DNA of 64,000 nucleotides from Sorex araneus (lineage: Eukaryota > Chordata > Mammalia > Eulipotyphla > Soricidae): positions 145,569,246-145,633,245 of the forward strand of contig NC_073304.1 of NCBI RefSeq assembly GCF_027595985.1, given 5' to 3'. Numbering within the stretch: position 1 is the stretch's first letter; every line of letters begins with the position of its first letter. Positions 1 through 10,222 of the stretch are shown here, piece by piece. A program made the position numbers and the translations under genes. Below the pieces are notes generated by a model, which saw only the letters and a program-made list of their open reading frames with translations, was not told where the DNA came from and ran no database searches.

Positions 1-464
1 CAGAATGGACCCAGGGCAAGCTGTGAGCTACCCTGGCATCGAAATGGGCCAGGCCAAAGTGCCACAATACTCAGCTATAAGTTGAGAGCATGGTCATAGA
101 CAAATGCTGTCATGATCCCAAAGTAACGACGAGACTAGGACCCTGCTGGGGTTAGGAAGACTAACCTGGCCTGAGGACTGTGGTCTGGAATATATAGTGA
201 GATGTCCTCAGGAAGAACCAAACTTTATATCTCTCACTGTGCTCATACAGAATGACATTGCTAGAAATATTAGAAGTAGATTTACTCTAACTATTTAAGC
301 AGATTACTAGCTCACACCCTGACACACCCTTGTTTGGAATCACACCCTTGAGCGCATCTCCTTAGATGAGATTTTTGTTAATCTCCTCAAGAAATGGTCT
401 TACCCTTCTTTGTTGATTTGTTAATGTTAAACCCACCTTTGTGCTACTGCCCTATGTAATTTTC

Positions 465-472
465 TATATAAA
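465..472 (+). promoter_or_regulatory. LTR TATA box
   Basis: The motif tatataaa-like 'tatataaac' lies about 200 bp upstream of the AATAAA signal in the LTR. The same box is conserved in the second LTR copy at 43432, which supports it as the U3 promoter. Activity is not shown. Confidence 0.5.
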
Positions 473-677
473 CTAAGACTGTGGGGCACTGATGGCAGAC
501 AGAGGAAGAAGACAGAGAAGACAGAAGAGACAGAGAAGGAGACACACGAGAGGACATGAGAGAAGAACGGGGAAGACACAGAAGTAGAGGGAAGAGACAA
601 AAGCAGGGGAACACACAGAAAAGAGAGAGAGAGAGAGGGCGAGAGAAAGAGAGAAGTAGAACGGGAATGGAGATTAG

Positions 678-683
678 AATAAA
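678..683 (+). promoter_or_regulatory. LTR polyadenylation signal AATAAA
   Basis: AATAAA lies downstream of the TATA box and GA-rich tract, as expected for the R region of an LTR. It is the only canonical signal in this copy. Confidence 0.5.
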
Positions 684-856
684 CTGCAGCTGATATCGAC
701 CAGCCTGGCACTCATTCGTTCCTTCACCTGCCCATATCCATCAGCCTCCCCAGGGTGGGGGGAAATGGCATGAGACTACCGAACGCAGGCAGCGGGAGAA
801 ATAGAGCCCTGTCAGCCCCCTGCCTACTTTTGTGAACACACAAAAAGTACTTCACT

Positions 857-1029
857 GGGCTGGAGAGCTAGTACAGAGGTTAAGGAGATTTTCTTTCATG
901 TGGTTGATACCAATTCAATCTCCAGCACCACACATGGTTCCCAAAGTACTAGCTGGACTGATCCCTGAGTCCAGAGTCAGGAGTAAAAGAGTAAACCCTG
1001 AATTCTGCTGGTGTAACCCAAAAGGGGGG
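857..1029 (+). mobile_element. SOR SINE (shrew tRNA-derived SINE)
   Basis: It begins with the 'gggctggag' tRNA-like head and ends with 'gtgtaacccaaaag', as in younger SOR copies. Eleven-base flanks agtacttcact (846-856) and agtgcttcatt (1030-1040) differ at two positions and are the likely target-site duplication. Divergence marks it as an older copy. Confidence 0.85.
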
Positions 1030-1204
1030 AGTGCTTCATTATAGTTATTATTAAGACCATGTGGATAAAAATCATTCACCACAAGCAGCACTACAACTGT
1101 GATTAGGGAATCACAGAGAATGACCCTGGGGGAGAAAGTAGTGCCTGCCATGCTCTAAATCAGAGCCCCAACACTCACAGTTGCTCAGGAGTAGGAGGAT
1201 GGAA

Positions 1205-2025
1205 GAACCATATTTACTGCTGAAGGGAATGTGCACTGGTCGAGACTTTTGGGAAAACAATATGAACATTCCTCAAAAAACTGGGAATTGAGCATCTATA
1301 TAACCCAGCAATTCCCCTCCTGGGAATATAATCTAAGGGCTCAAAAATATAATGTAGAAAAGACATCTGCACTCCTTTGCTCATTGTAGCACTATTCACA
1401 ATAGTCAAAATCTGTAAACAATTCAAGTGCCCAAGGATAGATGACTGAATAAAGAAGCTAAGGTACATGTACACAGTGGAAATACTATACTATTCTTCTA
1501 AAAGATGAAATCATATAATTCACTGATATATGGATAAATCTGGAGAATATCATGCTGAATAAAATGAATCAGAGATAGAGTTCAACATAGAATAGTCACA
1601 CTTGTTTGTAGAATATAAAGAAATATAGTAGGAAAATAAAACCCAAAGACAATAGAAATGAAGGCTAGGGAAACTAGTCCTTAATAGAAGTTTGCCACAG
1701 TTGATGGAGAAGGGTTATTGAAGGGACCACAATGATAATAGGGGGAACTGGTCACTATGGACCTTATTTCTACAAGTTGATAAAGTGATATGCATGATAT
1801 GCATGATCCCTTTTTAGTAACAGGAAAACCAAAATTCCTAAAATGAAAAGAAAAAAAGGAAATGTGTCTGCCATATAGAGGGGGACAGTGGAGGGGAGAC
1901 TTAAGGAAAACTGGTGGAGAGAAGTGGACACTGATGAAGGGATTGGTACTTGAACATTGTAAGACTTAAATCCAATCATCAATAACTTTGTATTTCATAG
2001 TGATGCAACAATTTAAAAAATTCAG
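1205..2025 (+). mobile_element. L1 3' fragment (ORF2 C-terminus and 3' UTR)
   Basis: It is a diverged sense L1 3' end matching the better preserved copies at 26450-27310. It contains the stretch encoding the last part of ORF2 ('cccagcaattcccctcctgg', 1303-1322), then the 3' UTR ending in 'catagtgatgcaacaattta'. It is 5'-truncated, and substitutions and indels break the reading frame. Confidence 0.85.
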
Positions 2026-2173
2026 ACAGAACAATGCTGAAATACCTACACCCTCATCCCCAGAATCCTGACCATCTGTTTAGTGTCCTTGGGATGCATG
2101 AGAAAGGAGCTGGTCAGAGTAAAGATTGTGATGGTACAGCCATTGGAACTGAAACAGGTGTGAGTAAGGAGCA

Positions 2174-2205
<32 letters not shown>

Positions 2206-2210
2206 TGTAT
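2174..2210 (+). repeat. (TG)n microsatellite
   Basis: About 18 TG dinucleotides with one TA interruption. Confidence 0.95.
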
Positions 2211-2329
2211 TCTCAAAGCACTCATGTCTTACACATGCTGTGTGCACGATGCGTGTTTTTGCAGAGCCAGCATTGTGCTCCAACATTCTCCAACGGCAGC
2301 ATCTCATTTTTAATTAAAAGTTGCAGTAC

Positions 2330-2495
2330 TGGGCCAAGGGAGATAGTACAGTGGGTATGGGGTGCATGCTTTGCATGAAAAAAGCCTGGGTTCCAAGTCT
2401 GCCACACATGGCCTCCCAAGCATTGCCATATGTATTCCTGGAGGCCCCTGAGCACTACCAGGAAGGGCATGGTACTTCCTGGCACCTCAAGGCCA
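2330..2495 (+). mobile_element. SOR SINE, old
   Basis: The order of blocks matches SOR: a diverged 'gggccaagggagatagtaca' head, a B-box-like 'gggttccaag', then 'ccctgagcactaccagg'. It lacks a clear A-rich tail. No target-site duplication was identified. Confidence 0.65.
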
Positions 2496-3604
2496 GAGAA
2501 CTGAACTGAAGGTACTGTGGCTGAGTATTGATGAGAGAGACCCCAAGGCTTCCTGTAAAGTTTTAGTACCATATGAACTGTCAGTGGTTTATGACCATCT
2601 ATCACCACTGTTTTTAGGGACACTGCTGTGGGCATATCTGACTACCACAGGAGCACCCACTTCACTGGAGGAATATTGCTGCCAGTGCATGCAACTATAG
2701 CCACCTTTCAAGAAATAGAATCAGACATGAGGTTCACACTGCTCTACCTTTCTACCTTTTGTAACAGAGATGTGTAGGGTGAGTACAGGGATAATGGTGG
2801 GGGTCTGTTTCCTATTGAGGAGAGCTTACCTGTGAGCTCCTGGTTTCCAATTTGCAGCGTGGCTCCTGGTGTTCCTCAAGTGCCCTGAAAGCACCCTAGT
2901 CTTTCTGATTCAGGGATCTCATCATTCTGATTCACTTTAGTAACCCTAACTTCTCATCTTCCTGAAGTGCAAGGCTAGAGACAAGAGCTGAGAGTCTAGA
3001 TTGAAGAGAACCTGCATGTTCCCTTCTCATACCTGGGCTTTAGGTGACTTTAGGTGAGTGACCCACTAGTACTGTGCCTTTGAATTTTCCATCTGTGAGA
3101 GACCAGGATGATATGATAGTCAAATCTCTGATGGGAGGATGGTAGTGATGGCTAGAGCATTACAAGAATAGCAAACAAAGCAAGTCACATCAGACCTACA
3201 AGAGCATTTACTGGAAATTCTTTCATATTTCATAAAGAACTGGTTGACTGAATCAATTCAATGCAATCATTTTGAAAATAACTAAAGTTGCTTTTTATAT
3301 CACTTTTCTTGAAAATAACAAAAACTTTTATTTGCCTTTGTGCAAACTTTTTTCTTCTCTCAGTCCACTGGTCTCTATCCCTCCTAAAGAAAGCATAATT
3401 GTAAGGATAAGAAGGTAGGGAAGACAGAATAGGGTAGAAACTTTGCTGTTCTGAATCCCCAGTGACCATAGATAATCTCTTTTGTCAGTTATACCAGGGA
3501 TTCAGGGGTTATAACTGTCTACCTTAACCTGGATAGAGGGGAAGGCTGAGTGAGGACACATAAATTTACCCACGATGCTATGATAGAAAAGAGTCATCTT
3601 TATC
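2496..3604. other. No gene recognised; one probable MIR fragment
   Basis: No convincing coding sequence is present. A stretch at about 3030-3130 resembles the MIR core ('gtgacc...tccatctgtgagaga') in the sense orientation. The rest is unassigned and AT-rich towards 3300. Confidence 0.4.
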
Positions 3605-3631
3605 TTATTTTTAATTTTAGTTTGGGGATAC
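3605..3631 (-). mobile_element. SOR SINE, 3' tail part, split by RTE copy A
   Basis: The T-rich tail and first bases of an antisense SOR SINE. Its other part lies at 7132-7285. The ten bases TTGGGGATAC end this part (3622-3631) and start the other (7132-7141), so they are the target-site duplication of the RTE insertion between them. Confidence 0.8.
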
Positions 3632-4677
3632 GTTGCTGCAGTAGTGCCAAAGAGCTCCCAGTTTGTGGTCATTCTGGGAGTTGCCTTCTTAGACTTAAAT
3701 TTTGCAGATCTTTCTCCCAGCTCTGTGAAGTAGAATTTTGCATGAAGGAGACAGTGGTCTGATTCCATTTGGAATTTTGGGACAATAGCAACATCGGTCA
3801 GGCAAAACCTTCTATTGAATATGATGTGGTCAATTTCATTGTGGAAATGTCCACTGGGAGACTCCCACGTCCAGCATTTAGATTTGGCCTTCTGGAACTG
3901 TGAGTTACCATGAATGGTCTTGGTTGACATGATAAATTTAGACAGTCTCTCACCCTGATCATTCCATTCTAGGCCATGGGTCCCAATGTGGAGTTCTTCA
4001 TGTGACCTCGGACCTATCTTGGCATTAAAATCACCAACAATGATCTTGTAGAAGGTGTGGTTTTCTTTATAGAACTTCTCCAGTTCCATGTAGAACCTCT
4101 CAATTTCTTCTTCATTATAGTTGGATGTTGGTGCATAGACGACGAAGATAGAAACTGCAGGCAGTGAGCCACATCTATTCAAGCATAATCGTCCAATTCC
4201 GGTTGTTAGGCATTCAAATGAATCGAGGCTCATGGCCAAGTTCTTGTTGACAAGGACACCAATGCCACCAACGCCTCTGTTGTCACATGTTCTGAGGAAC
4301 AATTCTTCTCCAGTGTTGAAAATGGTGTGATGTGATTGATGTCTCCTCATTTTGGTCAGACCAATGATATCATACTTGATCTTCTGCGCTTGCACCATCA
4401 GGTCCTCGATGGATGCTTCTGATGCCAGTGTCCGTGCATTGAAAGTACAGACAATCATTTTACTCTTTCTTCGTTTTGGCAGTCTCGTTTGTCCCCGAGA
4501 TTTTTTCAGCCTCTCCTTGCTCATCTTTCTTAACGATGCCGTATTGGGGACTCTTTTGGTGACATGTGAATGAGGCCAATTGTTTTTACTGTTGTTGGCA
4601 TATCGAATACTCAACAGGTAGCTTGGTAGTCTCTGCCGTGCGGCAAGATACTCTCGGTAGCTTGCCGGGCTCTCCAA
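3632..4677 (-). pseudogene. RTE endonuclease (APE type), copy A, inverted segment
   Basis: An open frame from 4677 runs downwards through an APE-like endonuclease, the enzyme that nicks target DNA to prime reverse transcription. Visible motifs are TFNARTL, YAPTSNYNEEE, VGDFNAKIG, NEIDHIIFNRR and SDHCLL. The Glu of the usual TETR motif is Lys here (GLTKMRR), so activity is probably lost. About 32 N-terminal residues (4582-4677) come from the stretch shared with the RTE-SINE, so the true start could be the Met of 'MSKERLKK' or later. After about 3635 the frame runs into flanking SOR sequence. It is detached from its RT by the inversion. Confidence 0.85.
4582..4676 (-). repeat. RTE 5' region shared with the RTE-SINE family
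   Basis: This block matches the middle of the RTE-SINE copies. For example 20 bases 'tcggtagcttgccgggctct' occur here (4654-4673) and in the SINE at 9878-9897. The match continues to 'catatcgaatac' and ends near 'gttgttggcatatc'. It lies directly upstream of the endonuclease, so it is RTE 5' sequence; insertion of a SINE is less likely because no tRNA head or 3' tail flanks it. Confidence 0.75.
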
Positions 4678-5104
4678 GAAGGAAGAAGGCTTTTAGGGCA
4701 GCCTCCAATCACCCTTAGATTGGTGTTACCATGGTTCACACCAAATTTGAACCCTATCAAATATGGTGTGGAAATAATGGGTATTAAGTGTTTTAAGGTG
4801 TCCGGAGAGTGGCCTGGAGCGTGGCGGTGGCTGGGTAGTGGATGTAGTGGGGTTCAGCCAGTGAGGTATTTATCTGGCGTGGGTAGGGTGGGGCGTCTGG
4901 GTTTGACCCTTCCCTCAGACGCCGGAGATTGGAGGAGGCAGACAGAGGACCTTTTTTCCAGGTCTCATTGAACCTAGAGTTCAATGAAGTTCAATGAAGG
5001 TCACAAAGTTCTCTTTACCTGGCTTTGCGGGGATTCACTCGTGCGTGAGGTTCAGCCCAAGTGTCCAGAGAGCTGCCTGAAGCGTGGCGGTGGTTGGGTA
5101 ATGG
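4677..5104 (-). other. RTE copy A 5' UTR with partly repeated unit
   Basis: Read on the - strand from 5104, this is GC-rich 5' UTR. The motif 'gcgtggcggtggytgggtart' occurs twice, at about 4818-4840 and 5078-5101, about 260 bp apart, suggesting slightly more than one tandem monomer. The same sequence is found at 53583-54170 and in the first 200 bp of the internally deleted RTE at 42898. A promoter role is inferred only. Confidence 0.6.
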
Positions 5105-7127
5105 AAAGATGCCATCCTTGACAACATCGACGAGGAATACGATCAACTGGTTCAGCACCTCCATGTCTGTGTGAAGAATGCCGAGAGTGAGAAAGCCACA
5201 AACAGATGCCTGTCTTTGGAAACTCTTGAGCTCATTCGTCAATGTGGTTTGGCGTGAGCCTCAGGCAACTACAAGCTAATGTCTGAGCTCACAAAGCTGT
5301 GCAGAGATTCGATAAAGGAAGACCTCAAAGAGAGAAGAGCAGCAGTGTTGGCCAGTGCAGCAGAAGCCGGGAAAAGTATTCACAATGCTCGCCTGTCCTT
5401 TGCCAACTACAAGACCAAGATGACTGCCCTCCGACATCCCAATGGATCTATCACATCTTCCAGAAAGGCAATGGAGAGGATTATTTATGACGTCTACTCA
5501 GATCTCTTTGACAGTCATGTCCACCTGCCCACATACCAAATACCGCAGGATGGATATGTCATTCCCAATGTTATCCCTTCTGAAATCCGACACGCCATTT
5601 TGTTGGTAAAGACACGTACAGCACTTGGTCCAGACAAGGTCAAACCTGAACACCTGAAGAATCTGCCGCCAGTACTCATCAATACACTGGCTCGACTCTT
5701 CACACGCTACCTGTCTGAATGCAAGGTTCCATCTCAGTGGAAAACCATTAGGACTATTCTGTTGTACAAGAAGGGATACATCCATGACATAGGCAACTAT
5801 CGCCCAATCTGCCTGCTGTCTGTCGTCTACAAGTTATTCACTCATGTCATCCTGAATAGAATAGGCAGAACACTAGATGAAGGACAACCATGTGAGCAAG
5901 CCAGGTTCTGAAGGGGATTCAGCACGATCGACCATATCCACACAGTGACCAAACTCATTGAAGTTTTGTTAGAGTTCAAGATGCCGCTCTGTCTAACATT
6001 CATCAACTTAAAGAAGGCCTTCAATTCTGTTGAGTCTGAGGTGATCATCGAAGCCCTGGCCAAAGAGGGCGTTCAAACTCAGTATATCAAAATCCTCCAT
6101 GAGCTGTATTGTGGATTCACCATCAGGCTCTCACCATTCTACAAGGAAGTGATCATTGATGTAAAGAGAGGGGTATGGCTATGGCAGGGTGATACAATTT
6201 CACTGAAACTCTTTAGTGCCACCTCGAGAACATCATGCGACAACTGGAATGGGAAGGAATGTGAGTGAAGATAGACGGTCGGCAATTATACCACCTCCAC
6301 TTTGCTGATGACATCGTTCTCATAATGCCAAACATTAGCCAAGTGGCACAAATTTTGGCCAACTTCGACCACGAGTGTGGAAAGGTCGGATTGCAGCTGA
6401 ATCTCAACAAGACGATGTTCGTGAAAAACAAACTGGTCCCTGAAGCTCCATTTGCTCTCAATGGAATGAATATCTCTGAATGCAGCAGCTATGTGTACCT
6501 GGGTCGAGAAATGAACATGAGGAACATGAAGAATCCACACAGGTGCCGGAACAGTGCAGGAGGAAGAGAGCAGCATGGAATGCATTCAAGAGCATCGAAG
6601 AAGTGATTAAGAGAACGAAGAACCTCTGACTCCGGGCACATCTTTTTGATTCCACCATTCTTCCTGCACTAACATATGCCTCAGAGACCTGGGCCCTACG
6701 CAAACAGGATGAGAATGCTATTAGAGTATCCCAAAGAGGAATCGAAAGAGCTATGCTGGGAATATCATGTCTCACTCAAGTGAGAGAAGGAATCCGGAGT
6801 TCTGACCTCCGTTGACGGTCAAAAATCAGGGATGCTGTTGCATTTGCCAAGGCATTCAAAAATCAGATGGGCCGGTCATGTAAAGTGATTCAGAGATGAC
6901 TGCTGGAGTAGAGCTGTTACCGACTGGATTCCACAGGACATCAGAAGACCTCATGGCCGCCCACCAACTAGATGGTCAGATTTCTTCGTCAAATCCCTGA
7001 ATGAGGCTCTTCCTGTTCCTGGAGCAAGCAGATATCATTGGGCTGCACTAGCATGCAACAGGGACAAATGGAGACATTACTGGCGCCTGCTTGAGCAAAT
7101 CGAAGATCAATGGGACTACAAGTGATA
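5105..7127 (+). pseudogene. RTE reverse transcriptase and C-terminal region, copy A
   Basis: Reads linker (EDAILDNIDEEYD), RT palm and fingers (GNYRPICLLSVVYKLFTHVI), motif A region, QGDTIS, FADDIVLI, then a C-terminal domain (ALTYASET..., [12 protein letters not shown]). It is broken: a stop follows CEQARF at 5911, one C is lost in 'gccacctcgag' (6218-6228), a TGA lies at 6262-6264, and there are further frameshifts after 6530. Motif A reads FINLKKAFNSVE where copy B has FIDLKKAFDSVE, so the metal-binding Asp is lost. The lost C and the TGA are shared with copy B. Confidence 0.9.
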
Positions 7128-7131
7128 CAAG
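7067..7131 (+). repeat. RTE 3' terminus homologous to RTE-SINE tail
   Basis: The last codons and 3' end of RTE copy A. Seventeen bases 'aatggagacattactgg' (7067-7083) are identical to the RTE-SINE at 11173-11189, and the match continues through 'gagcaaatcga'. The element ends in 'acaagtgatacaag', a short repeat tail with no poly(A). This is the probable recognition end for the RTE reverse transcriptase. Confidence 0.8.
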
Positions 7132-7285
7132 TTGGGGATACACCTAGGGTGCTCAGGGGTCACTGATGGCTCTGTACTCAGGACCCACTCTTGGTTGGGC
7201 TTAGGAGACCATATGGGGTGCCAGGGACTGAACCTGGTTTGGCTCATGTAAGGCCTTACCCATTGTACATTCCTTCTGGCCTCCA
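7132..7285 (-). mobile_element. SOR SINE, remainder after RTE insertion
   Basis: Continues the antisense SOR from 3631: 'gctcaggggtcac', 'ggagaccatatggggtgccag', then the tRNA-like part ending in 'ttctggcctcc'. It starts with the second copy of the TTGGGGATAC duplication. Confidence 0.85.
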
Positions 7286-8196
7286 AAAAGTCAACTATAA
7301 TTAGTCATTCCAACCATGACTGGATTCTCCCAGAGAAAAATTCACAATTGACATGGCAGTACCAGAGCCAAATCCTATTAAAAACTTTTGGAAGTTCAAG
7401 CAAAGATGGTCCATCGTGTGCAGTAATGCCTCTGCTTTTGGCAGATTCTGGTACTGTGGCTATGCATTGCCTAGATTTACCTGCCCATTCTAGGTCTTTT
7501 TGTTAACTTTTTTTTTACCATACCATTTCATCATCATGCCATGAAAGTTCTGCATTATGTCTAGATTCCACCTGAAACTGTGAATCATACCATCCATACC
7601 CTTCTTTTCTCCAATAGTGCAAGTGAAATATCTCTATATAGGAAACACTCCTATCTGTAGCCTTTAGTTAGTTCCCCAGTTACCTCATCTGCCTCTTCCC
7701 GTTATTTCTAGAATATAAAAGTTGGAAAGTGACCATATTCACAGTGATAAAGTCTCAAAACAATATCTAGACATTGATCTATTCATCTGAATGGGTAGGA
7801 CAGTTGTTCACAAGATGGTTTAGCACTTAGAGATATTATCTGTTAGATCCACACAGTGTTATTAAAACTTTTAATTAATTATCAGTCACAGTCAGTATCG
7901 GCAAGCTGGCAGAGATGGATCCTACATAGGGAAGGTAGTGCAGTACTCAAAGATTTCACGAATTGCCATGTTAATCCTGAAACAACCATACCAGAGATTT
8001 CTTAAATGAAATTGTTAACACTTTTTACTGTTTAAGGCACATAATTTGGCTGATACTCACAAACAAAAGCATTTGTTGCAGACTTTGATACCTATGGGAC
8101 AAGAACTGACTTGTGTGGGAATTTAAAAATCTTTCCCAGGTATATAGAGTCAAATTTCTAACCTAAGCCTGGCTTTTTATATGCTTCATGGTCCAA
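7286..8196. other. No gene or repeat recognised
   Basis: AT-rich sequence with no convincing coding frame and no repeat I recognise. Confidence 0.4.
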
Positions 8197-8209
8197 AAAT
8201 CTGCCTGTA

Positions 8210-8442
8210 AAAGAGGGGAGCAGTGGGAGGGAGAGAAGCAAAGTGCCTGCCATAGAGTCATAGAGGCAGACTGGGAGGGTAGGGGTGGCGGAGGGAAACT
8301 GGGATCATTGATGGTGGGAAACAGACATTGGTGGAGGGGTGAGATGAGTCATTGTATGACTGATACTCAATCACAAACAGCTTTGTAACTATCTCACAGT
8401 GACTTATTAAAAATTTTTAAAATTTAAATTAAAATTAAAAAG
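8210..8442 (+). mobile_element. L1 3'-end insertion with 13-bp duplication
   Basis: A severely 5'-truncated L1 holding only 3' UTR ('gatcattgatggtggg', 'ctcacagtgac') and an A-rich tail. The flanks AAATCTGCCTGTA at 8197-8209 and 8443-8455 are identical 13-bp target-site duplications. Confidence 0.9.
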
Positions 8443-8846
8443 AAATCTGCCTGTACACAGAAATCATGGAAAAGCAGATAGCACAGAGTAGACAGTGGGC
8501 AAACATGACTGAGCTGGTTGAAACCTGAGTTCTTACCCACACACTGCCATCATTTTCCTCTTTCCCATGAGAATGATGTGGGTGGCAAAAAAAGGGTGAA
8601 ACAGAAGACTGTTTCAGGTCCCAACATGCAGAGGGATTTAAGACCCACAACGAGGAGGCCACATTCTTTGCCTGTGCAGGATAAAATGTGATGATGTCAC
8701 ATTATGCAAAGGAGGGCAGTTGCAGTTTCCTGAGAAATGCCAAGTCAGACTGCCCTGGGGCTGCCAGCACTCGTCTGAGCTATCCAACAAGTGTGCATCA
8801 TGTCTTTATCTCTTGTGTTCTAGAGGGAAAGTTTGATAGTGTTTTT

Positions 8847-9015
8847 TTTTTCTTTTTGGGTCACACCCAGCAATGCTCAGGGGTTACTCCTGGATTTTGC
8901 ACTCAGGAATTACTCCTGGTGGTGCTTGGGGGACCATATGGGATGCCAGGGATTGAACCCGAGTCAGCCAAGTGCAAGGCAAACGCCCTACCTGCTGTGC
9001 TATCGCTCCGGCCCC
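8847..9015 (-). mobile_element. SOR SINE with 14-bp duplication
   Basis: A well preserved antisense copy from the T-rich tail ('ctttttgggtcacaccc') to 'gctatcgctccggcccc'. TTGATAGTGTTTTT at 8833-8846 and 9016-9029 is a perfect target-site duplication. The internal pol III A and B boxes lie near the right end and are readable, so transcription is possible in principle. Confidence 0.95.
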
Positions 9016-9029
9016 TTGATAGTGTTTTT

Positions 9030-9384
9030 GATGTTTTAATAATTCATTATGGAGTCCATAGGGGAAATTTTATTGTTTAAAATGATGACCAATTTTCAGG
9101 ATTTAACTTGTAACTTTGCAAAACTAACTGGCTCCACAGCATTAAATAAAACAAATTTCCATTTATCTCAAGGGTTTAAGTTATTAGAAAAGGAAGGTGT
9201 GGGATCTGTTCTCTTCCTTTACTGGAGAAGAGTACCACTCAGTATGTCAACCGGGAAGAAAGGATAGGATCCACCTGCTCTGGTTGAGCCTTACTGCTGA
9301 TTTCTCCCTTTGAATCAGAAACCTTATCTTTTTTCTCCCCCACCCTTCCTTCTTACCCTGCCTGTCTATCCTCTTTCTTTGTCA
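9030..9384. other. No gene recognised
   Basis: Unassigned sequence between the SOR SINE and an old L1. A 72-codon open frame (9049-9267) has no recognisable motif and is not called. Confidence 0.4.
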
Positions 9385-9727
9385 TTGATGTTTCATTGAT
9401 TTACAATACTCTCTATGTTTCAGGAATGCAGCTTTATGCCATAGTAAATGCATATATCACACCCACCCACACCTAAAGTTACACTGTCCGCTATACATCC
9501 TATTTCCATTTCCCCCTCTGCTAACCAATAGTTTGTTGTCAAAATCTAAGCACTTGGTTTTGTTTGATTGCTTTCTTTCTTTACATGAGTGGAATCATTA
9601 GTATTTGTGTTTCTGACTGATTTCACTTAGCAGAATTATCTCAAGTTCCATTCATCTCACTGCAAATAGTAAATTATTATTTTTTAGCTGAGTAGTATTT
9701 CACATATGAGCATGTATGTGTGTGTAT

Positions 9728-9958
9728 ACGTATCACTGTATCACTATCATTCCATTGCTCATTGATTTGCTCGACCGGACACCAGTAATGTCTCCACTGT
9801 GAGACTTGTTACTGCTTTTGGCATAGCAAATATGCCATGGGTAGCTTGCCAGGCTCTGCTGTGCAGGTTAGATATTCTCGGTAGCTTGCCGGGCTCTCTG
9901 AGAGAGGTGGAGGAATCAAACCCACGTCAGCCTCGTGCAAGGCGAACGACCTACACAC
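9728..9958 (-). mobile_element. RTE-SINE (tRNA head plus RTE 5' and 3' ends)
   Basis: On the reverse strand it runs from a tRNA-like head through the RTE 5'-derived block (9815-9905) and RTE 3'-derived block (9745-9810) to a TACAGTGATA-type tail. It has no poly(A). Its 5' end runs into an (AC)n/(AT)n microsatellite. Confidence 0.8.
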
Positions 9959-10006
9959 ACACACATACACACATAAAATATATATATATATATATATATA
10001 TATACC
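9952..10006 (+). repeat. (AC)n-(AT)n microsatellite
   Basis: An AC run followed by about 13 AT units at the 5' edge of the RTE-SINE. Confidence 0.95.
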
Positions 10007-10222
10007 AAACCTCTTTATTCCCTTATCAATAAGTAAGTGGGTTGATTCTTCTACGTTTTGACAGGTTTGAACAATGCTAGATGCTAGAATAAATTAAAAT
10101 TCAAACATATGTTCAATTTAGTGAGGGGTTTTTCATGGTTTTCATGTTTTCACCAGGTTCTTTAGATAAATGTTAAGGAGTGAAAGTTCTGGATCATATG
10201 GTGACTTTATTTTTGGATGGCT

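Larger units (their letters stand above)
1..835 (+). mobile_element. ERV LTR, truncated by window start (LTR family 1)
   Basis: This is the 3' two thirds of a long terminal repeat. The same sequence recurs at 42245-43830, 51345-52330 (reverse strand) and 62972-64000, where a polypurine tract precedes it. It holds a TATA box (465-472), a GA-rich stretch (500-660) and an AATAAA signal (678-683), which fits a U3-R-U5 layout. The right boundary near 835 is approximate. No internal retroviral sequence follows, so it is a solo LTR or the left flank is a provirus outside the window. Confidence 0.8.
3632..7131 (+). mobile_element. RTE-type LINE copy A, 5' segment inverted
   Basis: A 3.5-kb RTE retrotransposon flanked by a 10-bp direct repeat (TTGGGGATAC). 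Its 3' portion (about 5105-7131) reads on the + strand: linker, reverse transcriptase and C-terminal region. Its 5' portion (5104 down to 3632) reads on the - strand: 5' UTR then endonuclease. The inverted part ends at the codons for 'NWELFGT' and the direct part resumes almost at the next codons ('EDAILDNIDEEYDQ'), with little loss. That is the signature of twin priming. The proteins resemble the nematode RTE-1 endonuclease-reverse transcriptase family (recognised from memory). Confidence 0.9.

Noticed and set aside
3502..4677. 391-codon frame as a host endonuclease gene
   Set aside because: It is the inverted 5' part of an RTE retrotransposon with target duplications, and its catalytic Glu position is Lys.
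4582..4677. An RTE-SINE inserted in RTE copy A
   Set aside because: Neither the tRNA head nor the 3' tail is present, and the block joins the endonuclease smoothly, so it is better read as RTE 5' sequence.
3632..7131. Nematode DNA contamination of the assembly
   Set aside because: The element lies within a soricid SINE with a 10-bp duplication, and copy B lies within a mammalian L1 and carries a mammalian-type LTR.
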